Assembly (NCBI GenBank): GCA_948530865.1
Contig: CAOTKV010000010.1
Location: 1 to 61,846, forward strand
DNA from: an uncultured Clostridia bacterium
GTDB lineage: Bacteria > Bacillota > Clostridia > TANB77 > CAG-508
Direction: 5' to 3'
Length of the DNA: 61,846 nucleotides
Shown here in pieces: positions 8,125 to 16,842 of the stretch (the first letter of the stretch is position 1; each line of letters starts with the position of its first letter). Made by a program: the position numbers and the translations under genes. Under the pieces are notes generated by a model, which saw nothing but the letters and a program-made list of their open reading frames with translations, had not been told where the DNA came from and did no database searches.

Positions 8125-9168
8125 CTAATCTAATTTTTTGAATCTCTGGGTTCCGAAAACTTCAGTGCGAATCTTAATAAGTTCACTCCAAAGTTTCCAA
8201 GCATCGTTTGGCCTTGTTTCTGGGTTACTATTTACCATATTCCGAATGAAAGTACGAACTCTAATATCAACCGAAATAGGCATTGCGTTTCTACGAATAT
8301 CACCTCCCAATAGTTCAATTGCTATCTTACCTATAGAATAAACGTCAGATGACGGTAAGACCTTTGTAGTCTTGCTTATCTCTGGTGCTGTATAATAATC
8401 ATTTACGATTTTATACGTAGCTTCTGGGGTATTGGCTTTCTCTATACAGAAAGAAAATCCAAGTATTGAAACATTGTGAATATCCTTAGTTATGATGATA
8501 TTTTCAGGTTTTATATTACCATGAACTACGCAGTTTGAATGCATATATCCAACAACACTTAAGAGACGCTCCAGCATCCACATAACGTGTTCAGCGGGTA
8601 TCCCATGCCGATACTCTTTCATAAGTTCAGGCATTGTTACACCTTTTACCTCACGCATCAAAATTGCCACTGAATCATTTACTTTAATTTTTTCTTCTAC
8701 ATAGGGAAGAGACAAATGTCTCAAAGTAGAAAGAACTTTGTATTCAGTTTCAAGTAATGAATTATCATCAGGATCAATTGCAATTTTCAAGTAAACGATA
8801 TCATTGTTACTTGCTCCTTTGAAGATATTTGCAACTTCACCTTCAAAAACATTCTCATAAAACTTATACAGTGTGCCTTTAATGGTGATTTCAAAAAGAG
8901 GTTCAGAATGTCTGTATATCTGAATGGTGTCAAAAGTATCATATATTCCAAGCTCAATTTCCTCAAGAGCGGTATTATACAGTTTAGTTATTGCTTTAAA
9001 AGCTTCACCTGCAATGTAAGAATCTGAGCCATGTGCAATATCAGGATGAACCTGCCTTGCAAAATTGCGATACAATTTTTTAATTTCTACTGGATTTGAA
9101 ACTTTTCCAAAAAATTCAATTGGCCGTTTTGCTCCTAATGCTTTATCATAAAGCTCTTTTATTGTCAT
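8125..9168 (-). CDS. J-domain / protein kinase-like fusion
   Basis: A 347-residue protein. The start is ATG 9168, which shares one base with the stop of the upstream gene (TAATG) after a GGCGGTGA ribosome binding site. Residues 1-75 resemble a DnaJ domain with the HPD triad (QVHPDIA, about 41-43). Residues 95-335 resemble a protein kinase: YLKIAID carries the VAIK-type lysine, the catalytic loop is HGNIKPEN instead of HRDxKxxN, and TAPEIS and DVYSIGKIAIELL are recognisable. The DFG metal motif reads LGF, so activity is doubtful; it may be a pseudokinase scaffold. The J domain suggests recruitment of DnaK. Three CGG arginine codons mark it as imported. Confidence 0.75.
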   Translation of the reverse strand: MTIKELYDKALGAKRPIEFFGKVSNPVEIKKLYRNFARQVHPDIAHGSDSYIAGEAFKAITKLYNTALEEIELGIYDTFDTIQIYRHSEPLFEITIKGTLYKFYENVFEGEVANIFKGASNNDIVYLKIAIDPDDNSLLETEYKVLSTLRHLSLPYVEEKIKVNDSVAILMREVKGVTMPELMKEYRHGIPAEHVMWMLERLLSVVGYMHSNCVVHGNIKPENIIITKDIHNVSILGFSFCIEKANTPEATYKIVNDYYTAPEISKTTKVLPSSDVYSIGKIAIELLGGDIRRNAMPISVDIRVRTFIRNMVNSNPETRPNDAWKLWSELIKIRTEVFGTQRFKKLD

Positions 9169-9773
9169 TAACAATCACCGCCTTTACGATTTATAGTGAC
9201 ATCTGCATATTCCAGCTGAGGGAAGATATACTCTTCACACATTGGCATAATACAGTGCTTCCAGTAGGGTTTAATCACATGTTCAGGAATTCCATATTTT
9301 GAAGTATCTCGTACAATACGCCTTTTCAAACATACATCAACATCTGTATCAACAAAAATATTAATGCAGTTTGTCATATCATATAGGATTGAAATGGTGT
9401 GTAATCCCTCAAAAATGTTGATTTTACCAGCAGATACGATTTTGTTTTTATTAATTCTAGTGTTTGTTGCAACATCATAGTTTGGCATCGTAACAATTGA
9501 ATTCTTGAGAAGAGTATAAACATCATCTCTAAATTCAGCAACATGAAACGCATCAATGGAATCTGTTAAATAACCGCCAGGTGAATGTGGAATATCTTCC
9601 AAATTTTTGAAATAATCATCCTGAGAAATAATTGCAACAGAATATTCATCCAAAAAATGATCCCGAATTTCTTTTGCAAGAGTTGTTTTCCCAGAACAAG
9701 TTTGACCAGCGATTATAACATTTACAGAACCATAAACCAATAAGTGATTTTTAATCATATCAAATGTAACCAT
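9168..9773 (-). CDS. Uridine kinase / phosphoribulokinase-like P-loop kinase
   Basis: A 201-residue P-loop kinase. Walker A is GQTCSGKTT (about 23-31), followed by SQDDYFK, MPNYD, FEGL and a RRIVRD lid, the motif order of Udk/PRK enzymes that phosphorylate nucleosides or sugar phosphates. Its N-terminus differs from housekeeping Udk, so the substrate may be a modified nucleoside or a cassette-specific intermediate. It is translationally coupled to the J-domain kinase downstream and separated by 14 bases from the PurA-like gene. The only CGG codon is Arg37. Confidence 0.78.
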   Translation of the reverse strand: MVTFDMIKNHLLVYGSVNVIIAGQTCSGKTTLAKEIRDHFLDEYSVAIISQDDYFKNLEDIPHSPGGYLTDSIDAFHVAEFRDDVYTLLKNSIVTMPNYDVATNTRINKNKIVSAGKINIFEGLHTISILYDMTNCINIFVDTDVDVCLKRRIVRDTSKYGIPEHVIKPYWKHCIMPMCEEYIFPQLEYADVTINRKGGDC

Positions 9774-9787
9774 TTTTAATCTCCTTT

Positions 9788-11248
9788 TTATGCAGAAATT
9801 TTATTTTCACGAGTTGGACCAACAGATACAAGTGTTATTGGAATGCTAACCAAATCTTCAAGAAGAGCAATGTACTTAGCACAGTTTTCAGGAAGATCAA
9901 ATTTATCAGTAACTTTTGAAGTATCTGATAACCAGCCTCTAACTGAAATATACTGTGGAACACATTTTTCTAAATAGAAAATTAGGTTTTTATGATTTTC
10001 CTTTATGTCTGTAATTACAATTTTGTTAGGTTCAGATTGTTGATATTGAAAAAGCTTTTTAAAAGTTTCATCAATTTCTCCAAAATAAAGATAGCTGTTA
10101 CATACATTGATAACTTCAAATTTGTCAAGTTTATCAAGTGAAGATAAGTAAAGCTCATCCACTTGATTAATACTTTGAGCATATCTGAGTAAAACCGCAT
10201 CAAACCATCCAAATCTGATTTTTCCATTCCAAAAAGACTCATCCTGATTTTTATCAAAGATGCGTTGGCTTACAGCAGATGCTTCTGTTGGGAAGATACC
10301 AGTACCATGCCTTGAAGAAAATGCTTTTGCAATTCCAACTTTTCGAATTGTGTCTCTATAATATGAGATATCAAGAGCAAAATTATTTGTTGTGTCAAGA
10401 TGAGTAGTGTTAGGCTTTATGCCATAAACATCATCAATCAAAAGCCCTTGTGAGCCTTCGAATATTGCACGAGAATAATCTTTACGAAAAGTGGTTTCAT
10501 ATGCATTGTATAAACATTTTTTTAGATTTATTGAAGTAGGCACTGAGCGAAACTTTTCTATATACATTTGGCTCACTCTTAAAAATGCGTGTCTTTCCAA
10601 TAAAAAATCTATTTCTTTAGAAAGACCTGATACAAGTTCTTGTGGTATATTTTCCCAAATGACTTTAACATTATTTTGATAGAATTTCTCTGTATACTGC
10701 TGAAGAGCCTCTAGTCTGCCTTTAATAGGATTTGTACTGTAAGGATCGAAAATAGATTTTACAGACAATCCAAGGGGCTGTTCAAAAGGAAAGTTTTTTG
10801 GTTCACGTAGTAAAGTTCTTACTTCACTTACACCAGTTCCAACACTTCCTCTGCGGTTAGTTCCTTTTGAGAGTTCCCGAAGTTTGTTGATTAATTTGTG
10901 ATAAGGAGTTACAACAAAGCAATTTTCATGAATATGAATTCTTTCCAGTAAGTCACAAACAGGAATATCTGTTTTTTTTGAAAATCTCTCAAGTTCAACA
11001 AGTATGTTGTCAAGGTTAATTACCATATTTTCAGTTATAAAAGTATGGCAATCTTCCAAAAACATACCAGATCCCAGTTGGCTGAACTTATGAAGAATTC
11101 CATCAGGTGTTATTACTGTGTGAGACGCTTGAGAACCGCCATTGTACTTGACAACACAATTAATATTATATTTGTGAGCAAGATAATCAACAAAAGTTCC
11201 TTTTCCTTCGTCACCATATTGCATACCACATAAAATAAAATTATCCAT
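9788..11248 (-). CDS. Divergent adenylosuccinate synthetase-like ligase (PurA homologue)
   Basis: A 486-residue PurA-family GTPase-ligase, longer than housekeeping PurA (about 430). It keeps the GTP/IMP core: YGDEGKG (11-17), QASHT with the catalytic His 43, FEGSQGLLID (263-272), HGTGIFPTE (314-322) and VSVGPTREN near the end. The aspartate-binding TTGRxRR-GWxD segment of PurA is replaced by FWNGKIRFGWFD (339-350), losing the threonines and first arginines. It may therefore join another nucleophile to a purine-like 6-oxo substrate. It overlaps the upstream PK-like gene by 8 bases. Plausible cassette role: central step of a nucleotide-derived metabolite pathway. A degraded housekeeping PurA is less likely given the intact core. 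Confidence 0.82.
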   Translation of the reverse strand: MDNFILCGMQYGDEGKGTFVDYLAHKYNINCVVKYNGGSQASHTVITPDGILHKFSQLGSGMFLEDCHTFITENMVINLDNILVELERFSKKTDIPVCDLLERIHIHENCFVVTPYHKLINKLRELSKGTNRRGSVGTGVSEVRTLLREPKNFPFEQPLGLSVKSIFDPYSTNPIKGRLEALQQYTEKFYQNNVKVIWENIPQELVSGLSKEIDFLLERHAFLRVSQMYIEKFRSVPTSINLKKCLYNAYETTFRKDYSRAIFEGSQGLLIDDVYGIKPNTTHLDTTNNFALDISYYRDTIRKVGIAKAFSSRHGTGIFPTEASAVSQRIFDKNQDESFWNGKIRFGWFDAVLLRYAQSINQVDELYLSSLDKLDKFEVINVCNSYLYFGEIDETFKKLFQYQQSEPNKIVITDIKENHKNLIFYLEKCVPQYISVRGWLSDTSKVTDKFDLPENCAKYIALLEDLVSIPITLVSVGPTRENKISA

Positions 11249-12140
11249 TTATAAATTCCCTCCATGCACATATAGCTTTTGCAAATCTGTAATTGCAGAT
11301 ATTATCACAAAGCATGAATCTTCTATAACCAAAAGAATACATAAGCTCTAAATCTGCAAAATCTGCAAAATCAACATTATCACGTTTCTCAAGTGAAAGA
11401 AAGATTCTTGATGCACAAATGGCATTTGAATCTTTGGAAATAATAGTTCTTAAAGAATTCATCATTCCATAATTTTCACCTGTTTCAATAAATAAATCGT
11501 CACGGGCAGCCATTAGGCCAGTTATATTATTGGAACAAATAAATTCTATTCCTTTTTCAGATTCGATTTTGGATATAATTTCAGCTTTTGGCAAAATGTG
11601 AAAAATTTCAACTAAATCATCAAACTTTTCAACAAATGAAGCCATGATAGAGTTTATACCCAACTTTTTACAAGCAAAAAGATACTGTTTATCTGTTTCT
11701 GTGAGATATCCCTCAACTTTTAAATTTTTTGCCAAAATATTAACAGATTGACCTGCTCCTAACTTATACCTAGGAAGCGGATCAACAAAAATTTTATTTC
11801 CGTCTTTTATGTGAGTAATATTTACAGGAATATCATTGCGAAAATAAATTTTGGCAGGAAATTCGACTTTTATATGATGGTTTAATTCGATGCAAGAATA
11901 CAAGGGATCTGCCCACTTTATAACTTTGAGCTGTCTACCTTTAAGATCAATCCAAAGTTTTTTATTATATCTTTTTGAAAAATCTAAAAGCTTTTGTACA
12001 GTTTCAAGTACAGAAAATGGTGAGGGTGTTCCTGTGTTGAACCGAACTTCAGACACATCAGGATTGGAGAATACTCTTTGAACATCAGCAAATCTGTTTA
12101 TAGCAGGCAGTGTTGCAATTAAATAGCAGTCGCTTTTCAT
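11241..12140 (-). CDS. Pyruvate kinase-like TIM-barrel protein without the C-terminal domain
   Basis: A 299-residue protein. WIDLKGR (about 63-69), a short beta-rich insert like the pyruvate kinase B domain, YLTETDKQYL, ASFVEKFDDL, IISKIESEKG with the catalytic-type Lys 191, and MAARDDLFIE (210-219, equivalent to the metal-binding ARGDLGVE) follow the order of pyruvate kinase. The effector-binding C-terminal domain is missing, and CitE/HpcH-like aldolases share this fold, so the reaction (phosphoenolpyruvate or oxoacid chemistry) is uncertain. First gene of the cassette; AGGAGG lies seven bases before ATG 12140. Arg33 is CGG. Confidence 0.72.
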   Translation of the reverse strand: MKSDCYLIATLPAINRFADVQRVFSNPDVSEVRFNTGTPSPFSVLETVQKLLDFSKRYNKKLWIDLKGRQLKVIKWADPLYSCIELNHHIKVEFPAKIYFRNDIPVNITHIKDGNKIFVDPLPRYKLGAGQSVNILAKNLKVEGYLTETDKQYLFACKKLGINSIMASFVEKFDDLVEIFHILPKAEIISKIESEKGIEFICSNNITGLMAARDDLFIETGENYGMMNSLRTIISKDSNAICASRIFLSLEKRDNVDFADFADLELMYSFGYRRFMLCDNICNYRFAKAICAWREFING

Positions 12141-12496
12141 GTAGAAAACCTCCTTTTCAAAATAACAGATAAAATATTTAATTAATAAATAAAAAAATTA
12201 TAAGCAAACCTCCTTCTTTTAAAATTTATAATTATACTGAAGTTTATTAGCTTCTATTAGTAAATGAAACTCTGTTCAGCAAATTATAAAAAATACGTCA
12301 ACATTATACCACTAATCACTGGGAAAATCCAGCTTTTTGTAAATAAATGTCAACAAATAATATATATTGTAATTGTTTTTGAAATATAGTATAATGTATA
12401 AGATGTTGAACTTTAACCAATTGCTTATATACTAGTAAATATTATTACAAATTATTATTTAAAAATTGGTTATATTAAATTATTTAGGAGGTTAAT
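12141..12496. promoter_or_regulatory. Divergent control region between the imported cassette and the polysaccharide genes
   Basis: Minus strand: an extended -10 TGGTATAAT (12303-12311) could drive the cassette with a leader of about 155 bases; a second unused AAGGAGG (about 12206-12215, reverse complement) lies in this leader. Plus strand: -35 TTGTAA (12367-12372), 17-bp spacer, -10 TATAAT (12390-12395) for the glycosyltransferase. In that plus-strand leader TAACCAATT (12414-12422) pairs with AATTGGTTA (12464-12472) across 41 bases, a possible leader stem just before the AGGAGG. No gene seen. Confidence 0.6.
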
Positions 12497-13510
12497 ATGT
12501 CTGATTTAATTAGTATCATAATACCCGTATATAATGTGGAAAAATATTTAGAAAGATGTGTAAAAAGTGTAATAAATCAAACTTATAAAAATTTAGAAAT
12601 AATTTTAGTAGATGATGGTGCAAAAGATAACTCTGGAAAGATGTGTGATGAATTATCTAAACTTGATTCTAGAATTAAAGTTATTCATAAAGAAAATGGA
12701 GGACTATCTGATGCAAGAAACTTTGGACTTAAAATTGCAACTGGAGATTATATTGGTTTTGTAGATAGTGATGATTATATTGCAGATGATATGTATGAAA
12801 CTTTATATCATACTATAAAAAATAATAATGCAGATATATCAATAGTTTCTTTTTATGAAATGTATAAAGAAAAAGTAATTGGTGTAAGAGATTCAGGAAA
12901 CTTAGAAATATTATCTAAACAAGAAGCTATGAAAGAATTATTAATAGATACAAAGATTCAAAGCTATGCTTGGAATAAACTATTTAAAAAAGAATTATTT
13001 AATGATTTAAAATTTCCAACAGGTAAGAATTTTGAAGATATAGCAACTACATTATTATTATTTGAAAAATGTGATAAAGTTGCGTTACTAGAAAAACCCA
13101 AATATTATTATTTAAGAAGAGATGATAGTATAGTTGGTGTAAGAAATTCAAAAACATATACAGACTATTTAGAAGTAATTTATGATAAATATATGTATTT
13201 GAAAGGAAAATATCCTGAAATAGAATTATATAATGCCTATAATTATGTAATCAATATGATTTGGGTTTATACAATAATTGTGACTTTTAATTTAGATGAA
13301 GTATATAAAGAATTTGAAAAAAAATATGAATTATTTGAAGATTTAGTAAATGAGTATCAAGACGAAATTGTTAAAATGTTAGATACTTACAATAAAGCAG
13401 TTTTTTATATGATGATTTTAAACAAAGATTTAAGCAAAGATGCAGTAAAACAATTATATGTAACATATAAAGAAAAAAGAAATAATGGAGAATTTTCATT
13501 ACAAATTTAA
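12497..13510 (+). CDS. Family 2 glycosyltransferase
   Basis: A 337-residue GT-A glycosyltransferase. ISIIIPVYNVEKYLERCVKSV, ILVDDGAKDNSG, GGLSDARNFG and the DSDDYI metal site fit GT2 enzymes that add a sugar to surface polysaccharide. It ends in a helical, charged region without membrane segments. AGGAGG precedes ATG 12497. It is first in a run with a pyruvyl transferase and an F420-dehydrogenase-like protein, a combination common in exopolysaccharide clusters. Acceptor and sugar cannot be told. Confidence 0.9.
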   Translation: MSDLISIIIPVYNVEKYLERCVKSVINQTYKNLEIILVDDGAKDNSGKMCDELSKLDSRIKVIHKENGGLSDARNFGLKIATGDYIGFVDSDDYIADDMYETLYHTIKNNNADISIVSFYEMYKEKVIGVRDSGNLEILSKQEAMKELLIDTKIQSYAWNKLFKKELFNDLKFPTGKNFEDIATTLLLFEKCDKVALLEKPKYYYLRRDDSIVGVRNSKTYTDYLEVIYDKYMYLKGKYPEIELYNAYNYVINMIWVYTIIVTFNLDEVYKEFEKKYELFEDLVNEYQDEIVKMLDTYNKAVFYMMILNKDLSKDAVKQLYVTYKEKRNNGEFSLQI

Positions 13511-13527
13511 GTAGAATGGAGAAAAGA

Positions 13528-14613
13528 ATGAAAAAAGTAGGAATATTAACATTTCATGATGCTCATAATTATGGAGCTGTATTACAAGCGTATGCTTTAA
13601 AAAAATATTTAATAAATTTAGGATTGGATGCAACTATTATTAATTATCATCACTATAATATTCCAGATGGATTTCCTAAAAAAAGAATAATAAAAGAAAA
13701 AACTATTCATAATGTAGCAAAACATATTTACTCTCATAAAGATCATAATTTAAGATGGAAAAAATTTTCTTCATTTATCAAAAACTTAGTTGATAATAAA
13801 GAAAATGTTTATACAAATGAAGAGGAATTATCAAAATTAAATATAGATTATTGGATTTGTGGAAGTGATCAAATATGGAATACAGAAATTACTAGAGGTT
13901 TTAATAAGGGATTCTTTTTAGACTTTGAAACTAAAGGAAAGAAAATATCTTATGCAGTAAGTATGGGAATTCCTGAGTTAGAAAAAAAGTATGAAAAAGA
14001 ATTTGAAAATTCAATAAAAAAGATTGATCATTTATCTGTTAGAGAAGAAAGTTTAAAAGAATATATAAAAAAATTTTCAGATAGAGAAGTTGTTAAGGTT
14101 TTAGATCCAACACTATTATTAGAGAGAAAAGATTATGAAGATATTGTGTTAGAAAACAAGATAAAAGAAAAGTATCTTTTAATATATGCTTTAGGACCGG
14201 ATGAAAGATTAACTGAAATAGCTAAAAAGAAAGCTAAAGAAAATAATTTAAAAATTATAGAACTTAACGATTTCAAAAAAATAAGATATTTTTGTGATCA
14301 AATTTCAAATGCAGGTCCAGAAGAATTTATAACATTAATAAGAAATGCAGAATGTATAGTAACAAATTCTTTTCATGGAACAATTTTTTCGATTATATTT
14401 GGAAAAGAGTTTTATACAATAACAAGATTAAATAGAAATTCACGTATGGAAAATATCCTAGAAATTGTTGATATGAGAGATAGATTATTAGACAAAGTAG
14501 AAGATATGGACAATGTAAAGTCTCAAGACTATAAAAAAGCATATGAAAGACTTGAGAACGAAGCAAAGAAATCAAAAGAGTTTTTAATAAATTCGTTAGA
14601 GGTGAAAGAATAA
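13528..14613 (+). CDS. Polysaccharide pyruvyl transferase family protein
   Basis: A 361-residue WcaK/CsaB-type enzyme that would add pyruvate ketals to surface glycans. VGILTFHDAHNYGAVLQAYAL at the N-terminus, DYWICGSDQIWN, and the C-terminal NSFHGTIFSIIFGKEF are diagnostic. The start is placed at ATG 13528, six bases after GGAG; an ATG at 13516 overlaps that site. The stop overlaps the start of the next gene by one base (TAATG), so the two are coupled. Confidence 0.88.
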   Translation: MKKVGILTFHDAHNYGAVLQAYALKKYLINLGLDATIINYHHYNIPDGFPKKRIIKEKTIHNVAKHIYSHKDHNLRWKKFSSFIKNLVDNKENVYTNEEELSKLNIDYWICGSDQIWNTEITRGFNKGFFLDFETKGKKISYAVSMGIPELEKKYEKEFENSIKKIDHLSVREESLKEYIKKFSDREVVKVLDPTLLLERKDYEDIVLENKIKEKYLLIYALGPDERLTEIAKKKAKENNLKIIELNDFKKIRYFCDQISNAGPEEFITLIRNAECIVTNSFHGTIFSIIFGKEFYTITRLNRNSRMENILEIVDMRDRLLDKVEDMDNVKSQDYKKAYERLENEAKKSKEFLINSLEVKE

Positions 14614-15695
14614 TGTATTTAGATGATTACAATAAATATTCATGTAGTGGATGCACAGCATGTAGCAATATTTGCCCAAGAAATGCAATTAAAATGGTCA
14701 GAGACTCTGAAGGTTTTAGATATCCAGTAATTGATGAGGGAAAATGTACTAATTGCAATGCCTGTGTTAGAATATGTCCAAATATTAAAAAACATAAAGA
14801 AAATAAAATAATGAATACTTATGGTGTAAAGCATAAAGATGAAAATCAAAGAAGAACTAGCAGATCAGGAGCTGTATTTATAGCAATTTCAGATTATATA
14901 TTAAATAATGATGGTGTTATATATGGTTCAAAAATAAATGATGATTTTTCAGTTTCACATGCTAGAGCAACTACAAAAGATGAAAGAGATTTATTTAAAG
15001 GGTCAAAGTATGTTCAAAGTGATATGAATTATATCATATTAGAGGTAAAAAAAGATTTACAAGCTGGAAAGAAAGTATTATTTAGTGGAACAGCATGTCA
15101 AGTAGCAGGGGTAAAAGCAGTTATTCCAGAAAGTTTGCAAGAAAATTTATATACATGTGATTTAATTTGTCATGGAGTTCCAAGCAATAAAGTATATGAA
15201 GATTTTTTAGAGTATATTGAAAAAACACATAATAAAAAAATAAAACAATTCATTTTTAGAGATAAAAGATTTGGTTGGGAAACTCACTACGAAACAATAA
15301 TCTTTGAAGATGATACAGAAATATCAACACAATATTTTAGAAATTTGTTTTATGGTCACAATATATTAAGACCATCATGTCATGAATGTAATTTTGCAAA
15401 TCAAAATAGACCAGCAGATATTACAATAGCAGACTTTTGGGGAATTGAAAATATTAATATTGAATTTAAAGATGAATTAGGTGTTTCATTAACTATTATA
15501 AATAATAAAAAAGGACAAGAACTTTTTGACAATGTTAAACATGAATTAGAAGTAATAGATTGTCCTATTGAAGATGCGATAAAAAATACATATACATTAA
15601 ATAACCCAACTCCAGAAGCTCCAGAAAGAGAAAAATTTTGGAAAGACTATTTAGAAAATAATTTTGAGTATATAATAGAAAACTATGCCAAGTAA
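14613..15695 (+). CDS. F420 hydrogenase/dehydrogenase beta-subunit-like protein with two 4Fe-4S clusters
   Basis: A 360-residue iron-sulfur protein. The N-terminal ferredoxin domain has CSGCTACSNICP and CTNCNACVRICP. The rest matches the FrhB/FdhB N and C domains (GTACQVAGVKA, CDLICHGVPS, FRDKRFGWE). In polysaccharide clusters this family commonly follows a pyruvyl transferase, though its reaction is not established. Coupled by TAATG to the upstream gene. Confidence 0.85.
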   Translation: MYLDDYNKYSCSGCTACSNICPRNAIKMVRDSEGFRYPVIDEGKCTNCNACVRICPNIKKHKENKIMNTYGVKHKDENQRRTSRSGAVFIAISDYILNNDGVIYGSKINDDFSVSHARATTKDERDLFKGSKYVQSDMNYIILEVKKDLQAGKKVLFSGTACQVAGVKAVIPESLQENLYTCDLICHGVPSNKVYEDFLEYIEKTHNKKIKQFIFRDKRFGWETHYETIIFEDDTEISTQYFRNLFYGHNILRPSCHECNFANQNRPADITIADFWGIENINIEFKDELGVSLTIINNKKGQELFDNVKHELEVIDCPIEDAIKNTYTLNNPTPEAPEREKFWKDYLENNFEYIIENYAK

Positions 15696-15711
15696 GATAA
15701 AATCCATATGT

Positions 15712-15741
15712 TTGACAATTTACATAAATTTGTAGTATAAT
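15712..15741 (+). promoter_or_regulatory. Promoter of the tsaC-type gene
   Basis: TTGACA (15712-15717), 18-bp spacer, TATAAT (15736-15741), 21 bases before ATG 15762. Confidence 0.75.
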
Positions 15742-15761
15742 ACTAATCGAGGTTGAATTTT

Positions 15762-16805
15762 ATGTATTATAATTGGACAGAAAAAACTAATACAGAAGAA
15801 TTAAAAATAGTATGTAATTTAATAAGAAATGGTGAACTTGTAATATTTCCAACAGAAACAGTATATGGCATAGGAGCCAATGCTTTAGATGAAAATGCTG
15901 TTGGAAAAATTTTTATTGCCAAAGGCAGACCATCAGATAACCCATTAATTGTGCATTTGGCTGATAGAAGAAAAATAGAAGAAATAGCACAAGATATTAC
16001 AGAGGTAGAACGTAAATTAATAGATGCATTTATGCCAGGTCCATTCACTATTATTTTGAAAAGAAAACCAATAGTTCCAGATATTGTTACTGCTGGATTA
16101 GATACAGTTGCTGTAAGAATACCAGAAAATGTAATAGCAAGAGGAATTATAACTTTTTCAGGAGTACCAATTGCAGCACCAAGTGCTAATGTTTCTGGAA
16201 AACCAAGTGGAACTAATATAAAAGATATTAGAAAAGAATTAGAAGGAAAAGTTTCTGTAATTGTTGATGGTGGTGAAACTCAAATTGGTCTTGAATCAAC
16301 AGTTGTTAAAGTTATAGATGAAGTACCAGTCATTTTAAGACCTGGAAAAGTTACACCTGAAGATATTGAAAAGGTAACTGGAATTGTAAAAATAGATAAA
16401 AACATTTTTGGAAGAATTTCACAAAATGATATTGTAGAAAGCCCAGGAATGAAATATAGACATTATGCACCAGAAACAAGTTGCAAATTAATATATTGCC
16501 AAGATGATTTAGATCAAGTATTTTATTTGAAAAAGTTTGTTAAAGAATATCAAGGAAATGTAGTTGTTATAGGATTTAAAGAACATGAAGAAAAACTATT
16601 ATTAGATAATGAAAGATTTATATCAGTTGGTAAGAAAGATGACCTTGAAAGTTTCGCTAAAAATATTTATTCAGCATTGAGAAAAGCAGATGAGATTAGA
16701 CCTAGAGAAATTTTGATAGAAGGGGTAAAAAAAGAAGGTTTAGGTTATGCAATAATGAATAGATTAATTAGAACATGTGAGCATAACTTTTTTGAAAAAC
16801 AATAA
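15762..16805 (+). CDS. tsaC: Threonylcarbamoyl-AMP synthase (TsaC/Sua5 long form)
   Basis: A 347-residue enzyme that makes threonylcarbamoyl-AMP from threonine, bicarbonate and ATP for t6A at tRNA position 37. VIFPTETVYGIGANA, KGRPSDNPLIVH, PGPFTIILK, AVRIPEN and PIAAPSANVSGKPSGT form the YrdC domain (about 1-205). ESPGMKYRHYAP links to a C-terminal Sua5 domain, so this is the long form. The start is ATG 15762, nine bases after GAGG; a TTG directly abutting that site is too close. It has its own promoter inside the glycan region. Confidence 0.95.
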   Translation: MYYNWTEKTNTEELKIVCNLIRNGELVIFPTETVYGIGANALDENAVGKIFIAKGRPSDNPLIVHLADRRKIEEIAQDITEVERKLIDAFMPGPFTIILKRKPIVPDIVTAGLDTVAVRIPENVIARGIITFSGVPIAAPSANVSGKPSGTNIKDIRKELEGKVSVIVDGGETQIGLESTVVKVIDEVPVILRPGKVTPEDIEKVTGIVKIDKNIFGRISQNDIVESPGMKYRHYAPETSCKLIYCQDDLDQVFYLKKFVKEYQGNVVVIGFKEHEEKLLLDNERFISVGKKDDLESFAKNIYSALRKADEIRPREILIEGVKKEGLGYAIMNRLIRTCEHNFFEKQ

Positions 16806-16842
16806 TTTTAATTTATAATATATATTATAAGAGAGAGGATTT

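Noticed and set aside
9788..11248. Housekeeping purA
   Set aside because: The aspartate loop is altered, the protein is longer, the codon use is foreign and it is locked in a cassette with non-purine genes.
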